From: Apricaphanius iberus
Taxonomy: Eukaryota > Chordata > Actinopteri > Cyprinodontiformes > Aphaniidae
DNA: 64,000 nt
Reading direction: 5' to 3'
Assembly (NCBI GenBank): GCA_028564705.1
Contig: JAPXFQ010001003.1
Location: forward strand, 2,423,001-2,487,000
Shown: in pieces, positions 23,901-37,047 of the stretch
Numbering within the stretch: the stretch's first letter is position 1
How the letters are laid out: every line of letters begins with the position of its first letter
Translations under genes and position numbers: made by a program
The notes under the pieces: model-generated
What the model saw: the letters and a program-made list of their open reading frames with translations, nothing else
What the model was told of the DNA's origin: nothing
Databases searched by the model: none

Positions 23901-26191
23901 TTCAATCATGTAAAGCAAAAAAATATTTGATGTTAATAAATTACAGGATTTTATTTATTTTTTACGTGAATGTCCTCTCAGGGGACATTTAGAAGCACGA
24001 TGGATCACCCTGTTTTAGGCTGTTTGGTTTGCATTCATGTTTTTGAGCAAAATTCAGCAAGACACTGTTTATTTCATACATCTCAGATGTGTCTACAAAA
24101 CATGAAATAAGATTTCCTAACCACATCTTCGAACCCAAATGCTGGAACTTCCCACTGAAAGATGGGGAGGAAAGTGCTGAAGAGAAACCCATACCACTGG
24201 TCCATCCCAAAGAGAGATTTGACTCTCAGGAGTTAGAAGGGAATCGTTTCCAAAAGAAAAGAAAGCTAGCTTATTATCTAAATTTCGCTCTGACATTGTG
24301 GGCTTCATTTGTTCCCTAATTATACCATTAAACATCTTTCCCTTCAGATAATGTTTAGGTTCTAAATCAGCTTCAACTACTTGAGCTTGAGTGATCTTTT
24401 GATTACCCTTGGGGTGATAAGCTGTCTGTAGATTAGTATTGTTATATTTTTAAGTTTTACCATGTTTTATTTTAATGTGAAGAAAGTTGTTTCAAAGTAA
24501 ACTTGAGTCTTGCCTTAAGTTTTTGTCTATAGTTGTTACCAGTGAAGGCCGTTATATAAAAGTGCTCCTGCACAGGATTTTTATTCTATCAGGTTGCTCC
24601 TCTGTGTGACCTCGTTTAGCAGAATTATACCCTCTCTATTTATATCGTTTAAACTTCTGTGCGCTAAAATTAAACTAGACCATGACTGCGATATGCTGTG
24701 TAAGTACTGGATGCCATTATAATCACTTGCTCACCAGTAGCTCTGTCTCACACTTCTAAATCTGCAGATACTATTCTGACCAGCTTGCAAAGCATTTTTT
24801 TCTTGCATGGTTTTTTATCCTCACCCAGACCTGTCGTTTCAGTTGTATGTCTTTTTTAAAGTGACTATGACGTATTTGTCTGTCAAAATGGGAGTGTTTT
24901 CTTCAGGTTAATTGTTTGTTGCAAGATGAAAATACCAGCACCTTGTATAATTGTTTGTCACCCTGACCTCCAGCAAAATATTTTCAACTCATTACATTTA
25001 AAGATTATATTGTCTGCTGGAATGCTATCATGGTAGGGAATGAAATTGGAGAGAAAGGTTTTTAATGTATCTTATTCAGATGATACTTAGACATGCTTGT
25101 TTATAAAGCCAGTGGAAATCATTGAAGAAGTTAAAAAAATTCAGCCTCTTAAAGAATGTAAAATATTTGACCACAGTTTTTACATTTTGTACATGAACAC
25201 CTGGGAAGTATTCAATTACTACCCTGGATTACATTACTTTGGCTGATAGATGCATATTGAGAAACCTTCTAGCAATTGGTAGCAATTGGTACACATTTTC
25301 AACTCCCACATAAAACAGGTTTCTGGAAGCTCAATCTCTTAGTTGTGCAACATCACCAGTATGGGAACGTGTCTGAGAGTAATGTAGAAAAACTAGTTTG
25401 TGGTATTGTTGTTATTGGTTAGACCTTTGTAAGGCTAATTCCCATGTCTCAGTGTTGCCTTTGCACTTACTCAGATGCATACAAATATCCCTTGGCATTT
25501 AACATTAAGTTGTGTGGTGTCATAGTTAAAACATTTGTAAAACATTTGAAGGGTGACACTCCTTGAAGAAGAATGTAAGTCATTATAGTAAATTCCTTAG
25601 AAGTGAATTCAATACCTTCAAATGTGGGTTGTCAATAATAATAAAGCTTGCAGCAAACAGTTGCATTTATCATTTTGGATGCTGGACAGATCAAACTAGA
25701 CATTACAGCAGTTTTTCAAGTTTTTGTTGCCATAGTCAAATATTTGCCTGTATGTGTTTTTAAGAAATCATAACAAATATAGTAAAGTGCACATTAAGTA
25801 GATATTATAAAGGGTGCTTTAACAATTTATTGAGAAACGGTTGTATTTCACACAAATGTTTTACATTTTATCAGAATAATTATTAGTGATACCAAATGAA
25901 ATATTTTTAGAACATCACTAGACATTAGAGTGTTTTGGGGCCAACGGTATGTGTAAAGGCAGCTCATAGCCACTAATTTCTTAGTCTATCCTTAAGAAAA
26001 TCTGAACTATATTGAAACTCCAGAAAAAACCCATTAGCCTGTAATCTACATTTTGGTATAAATCAAGTAAACATAGCCTAAGAGATATGGCAAAAGTAAA
26101 AAGAAAAATGGGGTCTACGCAAAGTTATTTTTTGATTCATAGTACAGTTGATCTAGAATGTTGCCCAATGGATTTTAAGACAGAACAAATG
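23901..26191. other. Non-coding AT-rich spacer
   Basis: No supported gene. Overlapping frames on both strands at 23989-24335 mirror each other and carry no recognised motif. Confidence 0.35.
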
Positions 26192-26195
26192 TTAA

Positions 26196-27359
26196 AGGAG
26201 ACATATTATCACTATATTCCCACTATTTGAAATAGGTCTATGAGTTCCAGAAAACCTGTTTCTGAAGTTATTTGCTGGAAATAGCTTGTAGGAAACAATT
26301 GTTACCAACCAGTATTACCCTCTTTTTCGGCGCCTTTCAGATTGTGCTGTTTCTGCTGTACATTACATATTACATGAGCTGCTGCTAACTTGGCCACGCC
26401 TAAAGCTTCTAGAATCTTTGATCACGCCCCACTCATTGACGGTTACAAGTATGTTTGAAAGTTAGGGACATGGCTACAGTAGTTGAACAATACAAAAAAC
26501 AAAAATAGTTCAACCAGACAAAAAAAAAGTGGTTTAACCATACATGTTTGAAACAGAATCTGCTCCCATAGGAGGGGAGTCTCCTGAAGAACCCGAGACT
26601 CAGATAATTTAGCAAGATACTTCTGAATGGTTATTGAACAAATGACTTTAAGTTCAAAGAATAGATTTAACTGCTTACCAGGCACTCCGATATCTTCCTC
26701 CAAATGGTCTGATCTCTTCTTGAGACTCTGAAGCCTTCCAGCTCGCTCCAGCTTAATCCAGCTCTCTAGCACCGCAGAGACCCCGCTCTTTAAGCTCTGT
26801 GCGGCTGCACGTCCTCAGTCTTCCCCCGGGTTGGAGTACCTCCGTTCGGCGGCTTGTCTGCCGTCATCCTGCCGGAGATAGAGTAGCCTTGTGCGGGTCC
26901 TCAGTCTTCTCCGCCCTTACCGCCAGCATCTTACCATTAAAAATAAATTCAACCCATGCTACTCTTATGTCCTCTTAGACCAGGACCTGATTAAGTGTTT
27001 TGATCTCATTTGACCAGCCAAAAACTGAGCATTTTGCATGCAGCTTCAACATGGTTTTTCCTAATCTGAACCAGTGCTTTCTAATCGGTAACTGCTGTTT
27101 ACAGCTGAACCTGGTGGGTGGAGACAGTGCTCTGAGGGAGTGTGGATATTCCAATATTCCGGCTTGTGACGTAGAAAGCCGGACAGATTTTGAACAGCTC
27201 ACTCAGAGACTAAACGCAGGAGGAATTTAGAAACCCCCCATATCACTCAAAACAGCATGGATGTTTTGTTTTTCCAACTTTGTATTTGTGTATATGCACC
27301 AGAGACACAATAATACCCCAAATCCCAGGAAAAGTGTTTTTTTTCCTTAATATGCCCCA
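26196..27359. mobile_element. TTAA-flanked non-autonomous DNA transposon (piggyBac-like), long copy
   Basis: Left end TTAA|AGGAGACATATTATC at 26192, right end TTAATATGCCCCA|TTAA to 27363. The termini are inverted relatives and TTAA occurs on both sides, the signature target of piggyBac-type elements. A shorter member with the same AGGGGACATATTAT terminus lies at 61770-62237. The 1164-bp interior includes a GC-rich stretch (26690-26930) and no transposase. Family assignment is inferred from termini only. Confidence 0.65.
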
Positions 27360-27363
27360 TTAA

Positions 27364-28869
27364 ATTATCAACAAATTAAATCACCCTGTACTGTCACCGT
27401 AGGGATATTTTTCTTGGACTCTGGCAAGTAACTGCCCTGGCAGTGTGACACACGACATACCACTTAAATTTTAAAGCAATTTTTTACAATATGATTACCG
27501 CAATCGCTACACAATGAAAAATACAATAAGAGAACAATCAAATCAAGATAAGGGCTATACATGTCTAAAAGCTGCATTTTGTTGCAGCTGCAAGGGAGAA
27601 AGACGAGAGTCATTCATTTAAAAAAACAAAAACGTATTACAGCACTAAAGCTTGAGGTTATAAAAATATGGTTTTAAACAGTGTCAGCTTTTTCTCAGAT
27701 AACCCTCTCAGTTGGAAAAAGTTAAATTTGACTGTGAAGTGGAAAGGTCCTTTATATGAGCTAGTGCCATTGTCTATGCAGGATGACTTAATTCTTGTTC
27801 TCATACATATTCTGAAATTTCAGGGGAATTTCAGCTTTCTTAGGATTCCAATGAGATTGTTAAGAAATGGCTGTACAAAGTAATTAGCCATAGACCTCTG
27901 TTAAATCAAGACGGGCTGTTATCTGCATAGAAATGAAAGGAAATTGTTTTTATCTGGGTACCAAGTTTCAGCAGGTACAAAGAAAAAGGGACCAAGAAAT
28001 TCAAGGATGGTGGGTTGTTCTCAGAGGTGGTTAGCAAAAGTGGATATAAAATCATGGACTTTTATTGAAAATGACTGTCACACTTCTAAGACTGCATGCT
28101 CACCAGGGATCTTGCCTAGGTATAGAAAAATGTTCTCAGGACTTTGACATAAGGTTACTGGATACTTGCTCAAAATTTGAAAACATATAGGGGTAAAGGC
28201 CAAATCTTTTCAACAGGAGTTGAACAACAACATCCTTAAGGCCTTTTCGGATCCACACCAGCTAAACTGTTAATATTAGCAAGGATAGAAGGATACAAGT
28301 TTGGAAATATCTTTGTAACAGGTTGAGGAGGAGCAACATGAAAACGGAAGCCTCATGGTTTCCTCCTGGAAACTAGCAGCTCATAAAAAAAAAATTATTG
28401 AGACTCAAAGTCAAAGACAACTAAATAAAAATAAAACAAAAAAAATGAAACATAAGACGCTAATTATCATTTTCCTTAGAATATTAAGTAGATATGCAAT
28501 TGAATCATACAGGTTGCTGACCAACTAAGATTGATTTTTTTTCTCCAGTTTCCAAAACCAGAAGGGAGGCGATGTCATGTGAGTTTGTTCGTTTGCTCAT
28601 CATGTTGTTTTTGTTTTCTTTTTCCTGCAGCAGATATTTCTGTCCTGCTGCTTTTAAGTTTGTTTGTATCCCCTTCCTGTCCTCCCAACCTCGGGCAGAC
28701 AGCTGCCCTTCCAGAGTCTGGTTTTGCTGGAGGTCCCATCCTTGCAACAGGAAGTTTTCTTTTTGTCTGTAGTCTCCGGCTCAGGAAGAGTGGGGACGAA
28801 TTGAAATAGATTGGACAGTTATTTAAAAAGAAGAGATCATGATGGATTATTTAACATCAAGACCAGCAA
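27364..28869. other. Non-coding spacer
   Basis: No supported gene. 28530-28800 has T-rich plus-strand frames; GTCTGGTTTTGCTGGAGGTCCCATCC there faintly resembles the LINE 3' UTR at 8820, but too weakly to call. Confidence 0.35.
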
Positions 28870-29345
28870 GCTAGCTTGGCTGCCATAAGTATTCACACCC
28901 TTTAACTGATTATTTTGTTAAAGCAATTTTTTATTTAATTTTATCCATTCTAGAAGTCTACCAGCATGCAACGTCTTGATTTGGCTAAATTGGCCCACTT
29001 TACATTGCATGTGTTCTCTAAATTTCTTGAATTGTGAGGACAATGTATGTCCACAGCCCTCTTTGGGTGATCACACAGATTAAGATCTGGACTTTTGGTT
29101 TGACATTCCAAACGTTTAATTTTGCACTAATTAACAAATCTATTTATTTTAAGGTCTGCTCAGGCTCTCAGTGATGCTGAAAAATATTTTTCTCCCTTGA
29201 TCTTCAGTTTTCTTGGAGACACCTTAATGTTTTAGGAAAAAAGACTATTAAGATTAACTTTATCCACCTTCACAAAAAGTCTAGCTCTATCAGTAAAATG
29301 TAGTAAAAGTAATCCCACAGCATGATGCTTCCCCACCAACCTGAA
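28870..29345 (-). mobile_element. Tc1-like relic
   Basis: Starts with CCATAAGTATTCACACCC, a typical Tc1 terminus. Antisense transposase words follow: GATTAAGATCTGGACTTTTGGTTTGACATTCC and CCCACAGCATGATGCTTCCCCACCA. Heavily decayed, with no readable frame. Confidence 0.65.
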
Positions 29346-29689
29346 CAAGATCATTTGCAACCTCCCTGCAAGCTATGGCTTTAGTTAAAGGGATATCCCA
29401 CCCCTAAGTAAAAATTTGTTGGATACAGTAGGTGAGAAAAGATAAACTTGTAACCAGCCCAGTAATTCCCCTAATCTGGCAGCAGCCAGTTTGCTATAGC
29501 TTAGCATAAACCAATGTAAGTGAATGGGAACTAATAGCATGCTAGCAGTTCCCATTGTATTAAATTCTTATATCACTTCCTAAAAAGGAATCCTGACTAC
29601 AAAGACTTGTAGTTCTTCAAAGATAAATGTTAGTATCAGTTTTAATAAAGTGATATAAAAAAACATTATTGATGTCTTCGCTTTTATTT
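29346..29689. other. Non-coding spacer
   Basis: GTTAAAGGGATATCCCACCCC at about 29395 looks like the end of a small DNA element, but no partner end was found. Confidence 0.3.
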
Positions 29690-30640
29690 AACGCCAGGGT
29701 GGGATGAAAAAGAGCTATCTGAGGCCTTCAGAAAGAAGATTGTAGCAGCTTATGAATGTGGTCAGGGGTTTAAATAGATCTCAAATATTTTAAATGACTT
29801 TACTGTATTTGGAGGACAGTCAAAATAACTGTTTTGTTTTTTTTTCTTTTCCAAGCAAGTTTGCCCTGCACAGGATGCAGAAATATCATCACAGGACCTA
29901 CAGCAGACCCTCGTTACAGTTGAGGTGGTGTATGTCTTTACTATCATGAAGAGGCTGCACCAGTTTAAATTTGGTTGTAAGTTTTCAAGAGGAAAACCAT
30001 TATTATCTAAGAAAAAACATGATGGTCAGTCTTAAAATTACCAGAGAGATTGTGGAAATACCAGGGCCTTTGAGATAATGGTTTCAAACAGATTAATCTA
30101 AAATGTGATTGTTTGGACACCTACTAAACAAAGGATGTGTGGTATAAACTAAAGGTGGCATTCAAGGAAAATAATCTAATACGCATTGAAAAGCACTGAG
30201 GTAGAAATGTGATGGTATGGGGAGGCTTTGCTTCACCTGGACCTGGCCAGCTCACCGTAACAGAATCCAGCAAAAATTCTTATGTGCATCAATGACTGCT
30301 TACAGAAAAAGTAAAAGAAATCCTCAAAAAACCCAACTTGAACCTAAAGCAGAACCAGATCTTTCAGCATAACAGTGTTGCAAAACTCACCAGTATCAGG
30401 TTGTTTAAAGTTGCTCTTTGTCTCTGCATTAAGTGAAGCAGCCTTTCCTTAGACCAGTATCCCAGAGTAGATATGATTTCTGGCAGCATCTCACTAATAT
30501 TCCTTCAGCCATATAATAACATTAGCTTTTGTAGGGTTGGGTGTCCTAACTTTTTTCTGGGGGAGAAAACACATTTTTATTGATGTTTCATGTGAATTAT
30601 ACCTTGATTTACACCTGAAAATGTGATTTGTAACTCGTGC
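29690..30640 (+). mobile_element. Tc1-like relic of a second family
   Basis: Sense-orientation transposase remnants in order: GAGCTATCTGAGGCCTTCAGAAAGAAGATTGTAGCAGCTTATGA (N-terminal, 29711), GACCTACAGCAGACCCTCG, TATGGGGAGGCTTTGCTTCACCTGGACCTGGCCAGCTCACC (GGCFAxxGPGQLT) and CAGAACCAGATCTTTCAGCATAACAGTG. Multiple frameshifts and stops. The 3' terminal repeat is eroded past about 30560. Confidence 0.75.
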
Positions 30641-33269
30641 AGTGTTGGTTAAACACATTCATGCCTTGCTCAAGGGAAGCAGATTAGTCAGTTTTCGCAG
30701 GTAATTATGGAGTTTTATATTAAAAGGTGGGTATTGGAAATGTTTCTTTGACACAAAGTGTTTCTCATTAATGAAGGCGACTTCTGGCAGGGACCACTAC
30801 ATTTCGTGATGGAAGCATGCAATGCCCTGCAATGACTTGCTGTCGATCAGACAACAATTACATTTTTCAAATCTGTTCAGGCAAGCATGTAATGGAACAT
30901 ATTTAACGTAATCTGTTTGTCAAGCCAGTCTTTGAAGGCTGCTGGGATGACGAGTCTTGCTCCAAGCAGAGGGGAAGAACAAACTGTTTTCTTGTGAAAG
31001 CAATGTCAGCTTGGAGACATTTACATTTAGACCGCTGTTTTCCAAGAAATCCCCAGTTGGAATTTAATGAAGCTTATGGATGAAATCCATCAAATGATTT
31101 TATCCTAAACCTAACCAAAAAGTAAATTTAAAAAAATAGGAATTGAATGAAAATAGAAGCAACATGACAAAGAAAAGCAGTTAGGTCACTAAATTGGAGT
31201 CTGTGTGCTGAATATGGGAAAATCCTGTTGTGCAATTGTCATATTCCCGAAACATTTATTTTCCCAGTTTCTCAGCCTGGATGCTGTTAATACATGTATA
31301 CATTTGTTGCAATAAATTTTATGAGATCATGCTGTCATTTAAAATCTGAATCACTTGGAAAATGCTTTCAGGATCTTTTTAGTTTCGTTTCAGTTGAGCA
31401 AACCTAAGATCATATATTTCAAGTTTTGCTTTTTCTAATTTTACTTCCAATCTTACAAATGTGAGGATGTACTTTCTTGAAGTCTTTGTTCTTCCTTTTA
31501 GTTTAAACAACAAGGTGTTCTTAACTGTATTTTTACATTGAAATTTTCCTATAAATAAGTGCCAGTGGTTGTAAGTGGTGTTATTATTGTCTGCATGAGG
31601 GTATGGTCGGCCATTATTTATTGTTTTTGTCCATCGTGTGCGTGTAGAGGTGCTCTGACCAGTAAACAATATTTTAAATACATACAAGAATGTTTTTTAA
31701 ATAAATTTGGACTTAATAAAAAGTATGTTCCGTACCTGCCTAAAGATACTAAACATAAACAAACAAACCAGAATATATGAAGTGATTGTCAGTGAGTTGA
31801 AAACTACTCACTGATCTTATGCAAATGTTACTACAGCTGAAAGCGGAGAACCTCTGGAGCATGAACTACTTTCTTTGGAACTAACTTACGTGTTACATAT
31901 TGAAAATGAGATAGATCCAGATCATATGTCCCTTTCCCACTAGGGTCGCTTTAGACTTGTACGGTACGGAATGGTACGGTCTAGGATTTCTAGGTTGTGT
32001 TACCATTACCATCTCAGAAGTGCAGGTGAAGCTGTAGCCTATATCAATATAGATTCTCCCCGTCACCTTTCGGCTTCAGCTTTATTAAAACCCCAACCCT
32101 CCCTACACGTTATAAAACAGTTTATAAAGCACTCAGTTTTAGTTTTTTATATTGAGCTACTTTAATCAAAGAAAAGTAAAACCTTCTATGACAATATTAA
32201 TATTTAAAATTTTATGGAGAACATTTCTGATTTTGGTGCCGTTACTGTTATTGTATTCTGAGACATCCGTTCAAACAAACAACTCTGAGCCAATCAGCAG
32301 CTACTGCTGCTAGGAGTGAGAGAGATATCATATTACTAGACCAATCATTCTATACGTGGGCGTGTCGGGTTGATTGGCACGCTTTGGACCAAGGCAGAAG
32401 TAATCCAAAAAAAAGGTGTCGGCCCAGATCGGAAACAGGTAATGGAAACAGGGGAGAACTGTTCCAAAGCTACCCATTACTTACTGTACTGGCCCTCTTA
32501 TACACTTTAATAGCAGAAGTTTATATGCAAATTTCCAGTACATAAAATAATATTTCATGCAGTTTCATGTCGAAATGGGTATTGACTAGGATGCATACTG
32601 TCGAATTAAAAGTTATCAAATAATTCTGTGCATGTTCAAAACAGAGACAAGGAACCAATTTCCAGTTCTTAACATTTATTTTGAACAGATTAACAGATAT
32701 GCGGGTTTTACAGAGAAAACAAAGATAATTCTCTGGGGCAGATTTAAAGAATCTGACCATTGAATGATTTTCCTGTCAAAACTTTTATAGACTCCAGTAT
32801 TCTGCCAGGGTTGTAGGCGTTCCTTCTCCTCGAAATCTTACTCCAATCCGATCATTTCCAAACAGTGTCTGAGCCATGATTTGCTGTCAGAGAATCCTGG
32901 AGTCAGAAGATGGGTCGTATCTGTTCTGGGTCAAAGGTTCATTATAAAGATTTATGGTTAAATGGCTATCTGCTTCTCTAAAACTTTTCTCCCAGTTTCT
33001 TATCTAAACATCCTGCTTTTACAACATGCCATAAACTTTAGCCAAAAGTTTTACGACTTAAAAGCTTAGCCCCATAAACAATACTGGCAAACATATCTTT
33101 ACCATCATGCAAGCTAATTAAAACAGACTTTTACTTTCTGAATACTAACTAAAGATTATATAAACATATTTAATACGAGACTGTTATATAAAGTAGCCCC
33201 AAAAAATATGAGTCACGACAATACAAATTTAATTGTATGACTAGAAGGAGCCAAAAAAAGGAGGTGTTG
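30641..33269. other. Non-coding; possible small element at about 31930-32480
   Basis: No supported gene. CCCTTTCCCACTAGGGTCGC...TTGTACGGTACGGAATGGTACGG at 31930 and GGCCCAGATCGGAAACAGGTAATGGAAACAGG at 32422 resemble the two ends of a common teleost non-autonomous element, but exact ends and target duplication were not resolved. Confidence 0.35.
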
Positions 33270-33638
33270 AAAAAAGTCTCGTGTATGGGGTTGTTGATAG
33301 TGTGAAAACATCCATAGATTACATATTGGAGTGTGTCACTATTGAAACAAGCATGGAAAAAATTAAAAACATTATGATAAGAACAGAACACCAGGATCAA
33401 ATATTGAGAGGTTTAACAGCATTATGGAAGACCCATTCTCAAAAACAAAACAAACGACCAATTTCATTTGTGGGGATTTTAAGATAGATCTCCTGAATCC
33501 CAACAAACATAGATTGACTGATGATTTTATTGATTGCAGATACAGTACGAGTCTCTTTTCAACATTTACAAAACAAACCAGAAAAAACAAGTTACAGTGC
33601 TACGTCGATTGACAATATTTTCACAAACAATATGCACG
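33270..33638 (+). pseudogene. Non-LTR retrotransposon endonuclease fragment, interrupted by Tc1-like element
   Basis: Reads through two frames as an APE-type endonuclease: METS/MEKIKNIMI, then FICGDFKIDLLNPNKHRL, then SATSIDNIFTNNMH. The GDFxID motif and the SATxIDNIFTN motif (carrying conserved Asp/Asn residues of the catalytic core) mark a LINE endonuclease domain. The sequence stops abruptly at about 33638, exactly where the Tc1-like terminus begins. I found no continuation on the far side. Confidence 0.7.
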
Positions 33639-33639
33639 C

Positions 33640-34440
33640 AATGGCCAATTTATTAGGTACACCTTGCTAGTACCGAGCTGGACCCCCTTTTGTGTTCAGA
33701 ACTGCCTTAATCCTTCGTGGCATAGATTCCAACAAGGTATTGGAAAGATTCCTCATAGATTTTAGTCCATATTGACATGATAGCATCACGTAGTTGCTGC
33801 TGATTTGTCAGCTGCACATCCATGATGCGAATCTCCTGTCCCACCACATCCCAAAGGTGTTCATTTGGATTGAGATCTGGTGACTGTGGAGGCAATTTCA
33901 GTACAGTGAACTCATTGTCATGTCCAAGAAATCAGTCTGATATTATTCAAACTCTATGACATGGCACATTATCCTGCTGGAAGTAGCCATCAGAAGATGG
34001 GTACACTGTGGTCATAAAGTGGTGGACATGCTCATCAACAATATTCAGGTATGCTGTGGTGTTGCACCAATGATCAATTGGTACTAAGGGGCCCAAATTG
34101 TGCCAAGTAAATTTCTCACACACCATTACACCACCACCAGTCTGAACCGTTGATACGAGGCAAAATGGATCCATGCTTTCATGTTGTTGACTCCAGATTC
34201 CTAACCTACCATCTAAAGGCTGCAGAAGAAATCGAGAGACAACAGGCCAGGCAATATTTTTCCAGTCTTATATTGTCCAATTTTGGCAAGCCTGTGCGAA
34301 TTGTAGCCTCAGTTTTATGTTCTTACTTAACAGGAGCGGAACCAGGTGTAGTCTCCAGCTGCTGTAGGCCATCTGTTACAACCTCGATTGTGTTTGTGTC
34401 TCATAAATATTTCTGTACAGGTGCCTGTCGATGATTGGTG
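33640..34440 (-). mobile_element. Tc1-like relic (TTATTAGGTACACC terminus)
   Basis: The left end carries AATTTATTAGGTACACCTTGCTAGTACCGAGCTGGACCCCC, the recognisable end of a teleost Tc1-like family. Antisense transposase text fills the rest. The opposite terminus is not recognisable; the element probably ends soon after 34440. Confidence 0.75.
33680..34330 (-). pseudogene. Tc1-like transposase, inactive
   Basis: Minus-strand pieces show the catalytic domain: STVQTGGGVMV, then YPSSDGYFQQDNVPCH (second Asp present), then SPDLNPNEHLWDVV (third-position Glu present, in a PNEH rather than PIEH context), then a C-terminus near MSIWTKIYEESFQ. At the first catalytic site (about 34225) the codons read W-P-V-V-S-R-F where a W-x-D-E-S-R-F pattern is expected, so the first Asp is lost. 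At least one frameshift separates the pieces (between 33895 and 33947). Non-functional. Confidence 0.7.
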
Positions 34441-35603
34441 CATCCGGACAGAAATGGTCTGATTGGCTATTGCAGTGGATATAAGACGCTGATGTCGGAT
34501 CTGCCAGTCATTCACCCTCAGCTCACTCCAAACAGTCAGACTCACAGTTATTTTGTTAAATTGAAAACTGCTGGTAGAGGTTGGGTCACCATTTATATTT
34601 GTATGTTTTTCTCCTGTTTAGTTAGTCTAGGGAAGTAGATTTTGTCATTATTTATTTTTTCTCTTTCAGGTTTTTTCTGTTGTTTTTTTCTTTATTTTGG
34701 CCTGAGATTCACCCTGAAGCCTGAACCACCATAATGTTGAAGAATAAACGTCTGTTACCTTTACTTTTTTGTCTTTTGCTGCTTGAAGTCTGTAAGAGGT
34801 TGGATCATTTTTATGTTAAGGGCTGTATTACCCTAGGCGGATCTTAACACCATCTGCCTCAAGGTTCGACATGTTGTGTGATCAGACTGGAACTAGAAGA
34901 GTGCATGCGAAGAAACTAATATAAGTAGAGTGTATGAGTTGATCATAGAAAATTTTAAACATTACAAACTACTGTCCAATAAACAATATTGCCATAAAAA
35001 TAAACACTAAAAATGTCCTTTGATGTCCAAGGATTTACAAACTCTCTATAGTGAATTTAAAACTTGTACAAACTAAACAAAAAGAACAAAAGCATAAGAA
35101 ATATATGATGAATTAACTAGTATTATTAGTGTCAAGTCAGCCCAGTAAATATTAAATATTAAATGGACTCAATCTCCCAGCATCCCTTGCGCCTGACCAT
35201 TGGTCATTTCACGACCCCAGAACGGCCTCTAATTGGCTAGTGTCAGCATCAATCTTGATGACGCCGCAGAAGCTTATATGAGCTAGCTGTGACTGCAGTT
35301 TGCCCCTTTTCCAATGAGCTTCAGGCTCAAAGGAGGGAAAATTCAAACTTTTCAGCTGACGAATATGCCTGCGTTGATAAGGAGAAGCCATCTGGTCACT
35401 AGCAACCTTCTCCCCTCTCCCATCCCATGGCTGGTCTGATGAATTTAACCCCAAACTGACCAAATTGCTTCCATGCTTTCCCCTCCTTTACGCATCGTCC
35501 AAACCAAAGCTGCCCACAGCCGGTGCCGTTCATTGGACATATTCTGAGTGGCCGCTGGAGCACCTAGACTTGTTCCGTTCTCAGTGCAAACTGAGATGAA
35601 TGG
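34441..35603. other. Non-coding spacer
   Basis: No supported gene. 34660-34760 ends 'GAAGAATAAACGTCTGTTACC', an AATAAA in a T-rich context, without an associated coding exon. Confidence 0.35.
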
Positions 35604-36699
35604 ATTAAACCTTTTTTTTTCTTTTGACCCAGGACAACTTTTTCTTCAACGGCTCATCCTCCGATCGTAGACTGAAGAACTCCAAAAGTAGGAAAATTCC
35701 ATATTTTTAATAATCAGGGTGGAGCAGATAGATCAATTGTGCATGGTTTTCTGCCTCAACTCTTTGTTGTGTCAATGTTAATTACTCCTTTTCTTTTCTT
35801 TGAAAGCAGAAGCAGTGTGCTGTCTTTTATTTGGTAATTTACTGTGTTGACTTCATGACCTTGGCTACGGAGAGAGTGACAAAACAGCTGCCATTATCTG
35901 ATAGCTTATTTGTTGGAGCCACAAGGCTAGCTAGCTATCTCCACATTTTCCTTTGTCTTCCCTGAGTAGACCACATGCTTTGATTAAATTCAAACCTGGT
36001 TGATCATGCCCTCTTGTCACTCTCTCCCCTTCCTGCCCCACACATGGCTACTACATACACGCATGAGGCCATAATTTCCTGTGACGTTGTTTTGTTTTGC
36101 TTCCATATTCCATATATATGAATAAATTCCTCAAACTTGAGATAAATCTCTGTACTTCTTTTGGTGTGTGTGTTTAATAGACTGGTCAAAGAACTCATCT
36201 TTCAGATAGACTGATAGTCTGGTATAATATTTAATATTGTTTCTTATGTAGATTAAGAAGCTGGTGCCCCATTTTTGCTCATTTTACCACATTATTTGAG
36301 CTACATTAACAATTATCCCAGTATTAGAATACTAATGTAATTGTTTCCAAATTATTATTAACCAGACAATAACTATCAAAAATCCCCTACATTAGGAAAT
36401 GTAAAATATATTATTATAGTAAGATACTAGATGATAATAAGAATAATCTTATTGAAACATGGAATATATTAAAATAGCATTATCAACCATAAACAAACCA
36501 AAGCTAAATATCCAGATAATTAAATCTAAAAGAGGACAAAGAGTTGAGTCAGAAAACCATGCACAATTGATCTATCTGCTCCACCCTGATTATTAAAAAT
36601 ATGGAATTTTCCTACTTTTGGAGTTCTTCAGTCTACGATCGGAGGATGAGCCGTTGAAGAAAAAGTTGTCCTGGGTCAAAAGAAAAAAAAAGGTTTAAT
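35604..36699. mobile_element. Putative transposon with 164-bp, nearly identical inverted repeats
   Basis: 35604-35767 and 36536-36699 are inverted copies over 164 bp with about one mismatch; even the 9-base T run is the same length in both. Each arm has TTAA at its outer edge (35605-35608, 36695-36698), so the structure can be read as TTAA|ACC...GGT|TTAA, compatible with a TTAA-targeting element of 1086 bp. The 770-bp interior is AT-rich and non-coding. Alternatively this is a local inverted duplication. Confidence 0.6.
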
Positions 36700-37047
36700 G
36701 GAGTACCTGAATAAAATCAAGTCAGTTCAAGCAACAAACCCTGATGCTTCCATGTGATTTAGTTGTTTTTCTGCTTCTCTGTATGCCTTTTAAACTAATC
36801 ATTGACGCTTCATGCTACTGAAACGGTGTGCTTTGTGGGTGCCTGTCACGGATTACTTAAAAGGGCCGATTTGTGTATGGAGACCCCTGAGAGGACCGTT
36901 TGAAGTGATTGATTACCCTGTCAGGAAAAGATCTGTTCAAATCACACTGATGTTCTGATAGTGCAAACATGACTGCAACAAACAGGGGTCTTCTTGCTTA
37001 CCAAGCGAACTTTGGCGAAATAACTTACCGGAAACGCAAAATATTTC
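36700..37047. other. Non-coding spacer
   Basis: No gene recognised. Confidence 0.35.

Noticed and set aside
23989..24335. Overlapping frames on both strands
   Set aside because: Mutually antisense, with no recognised domain and no supporting splice sites.
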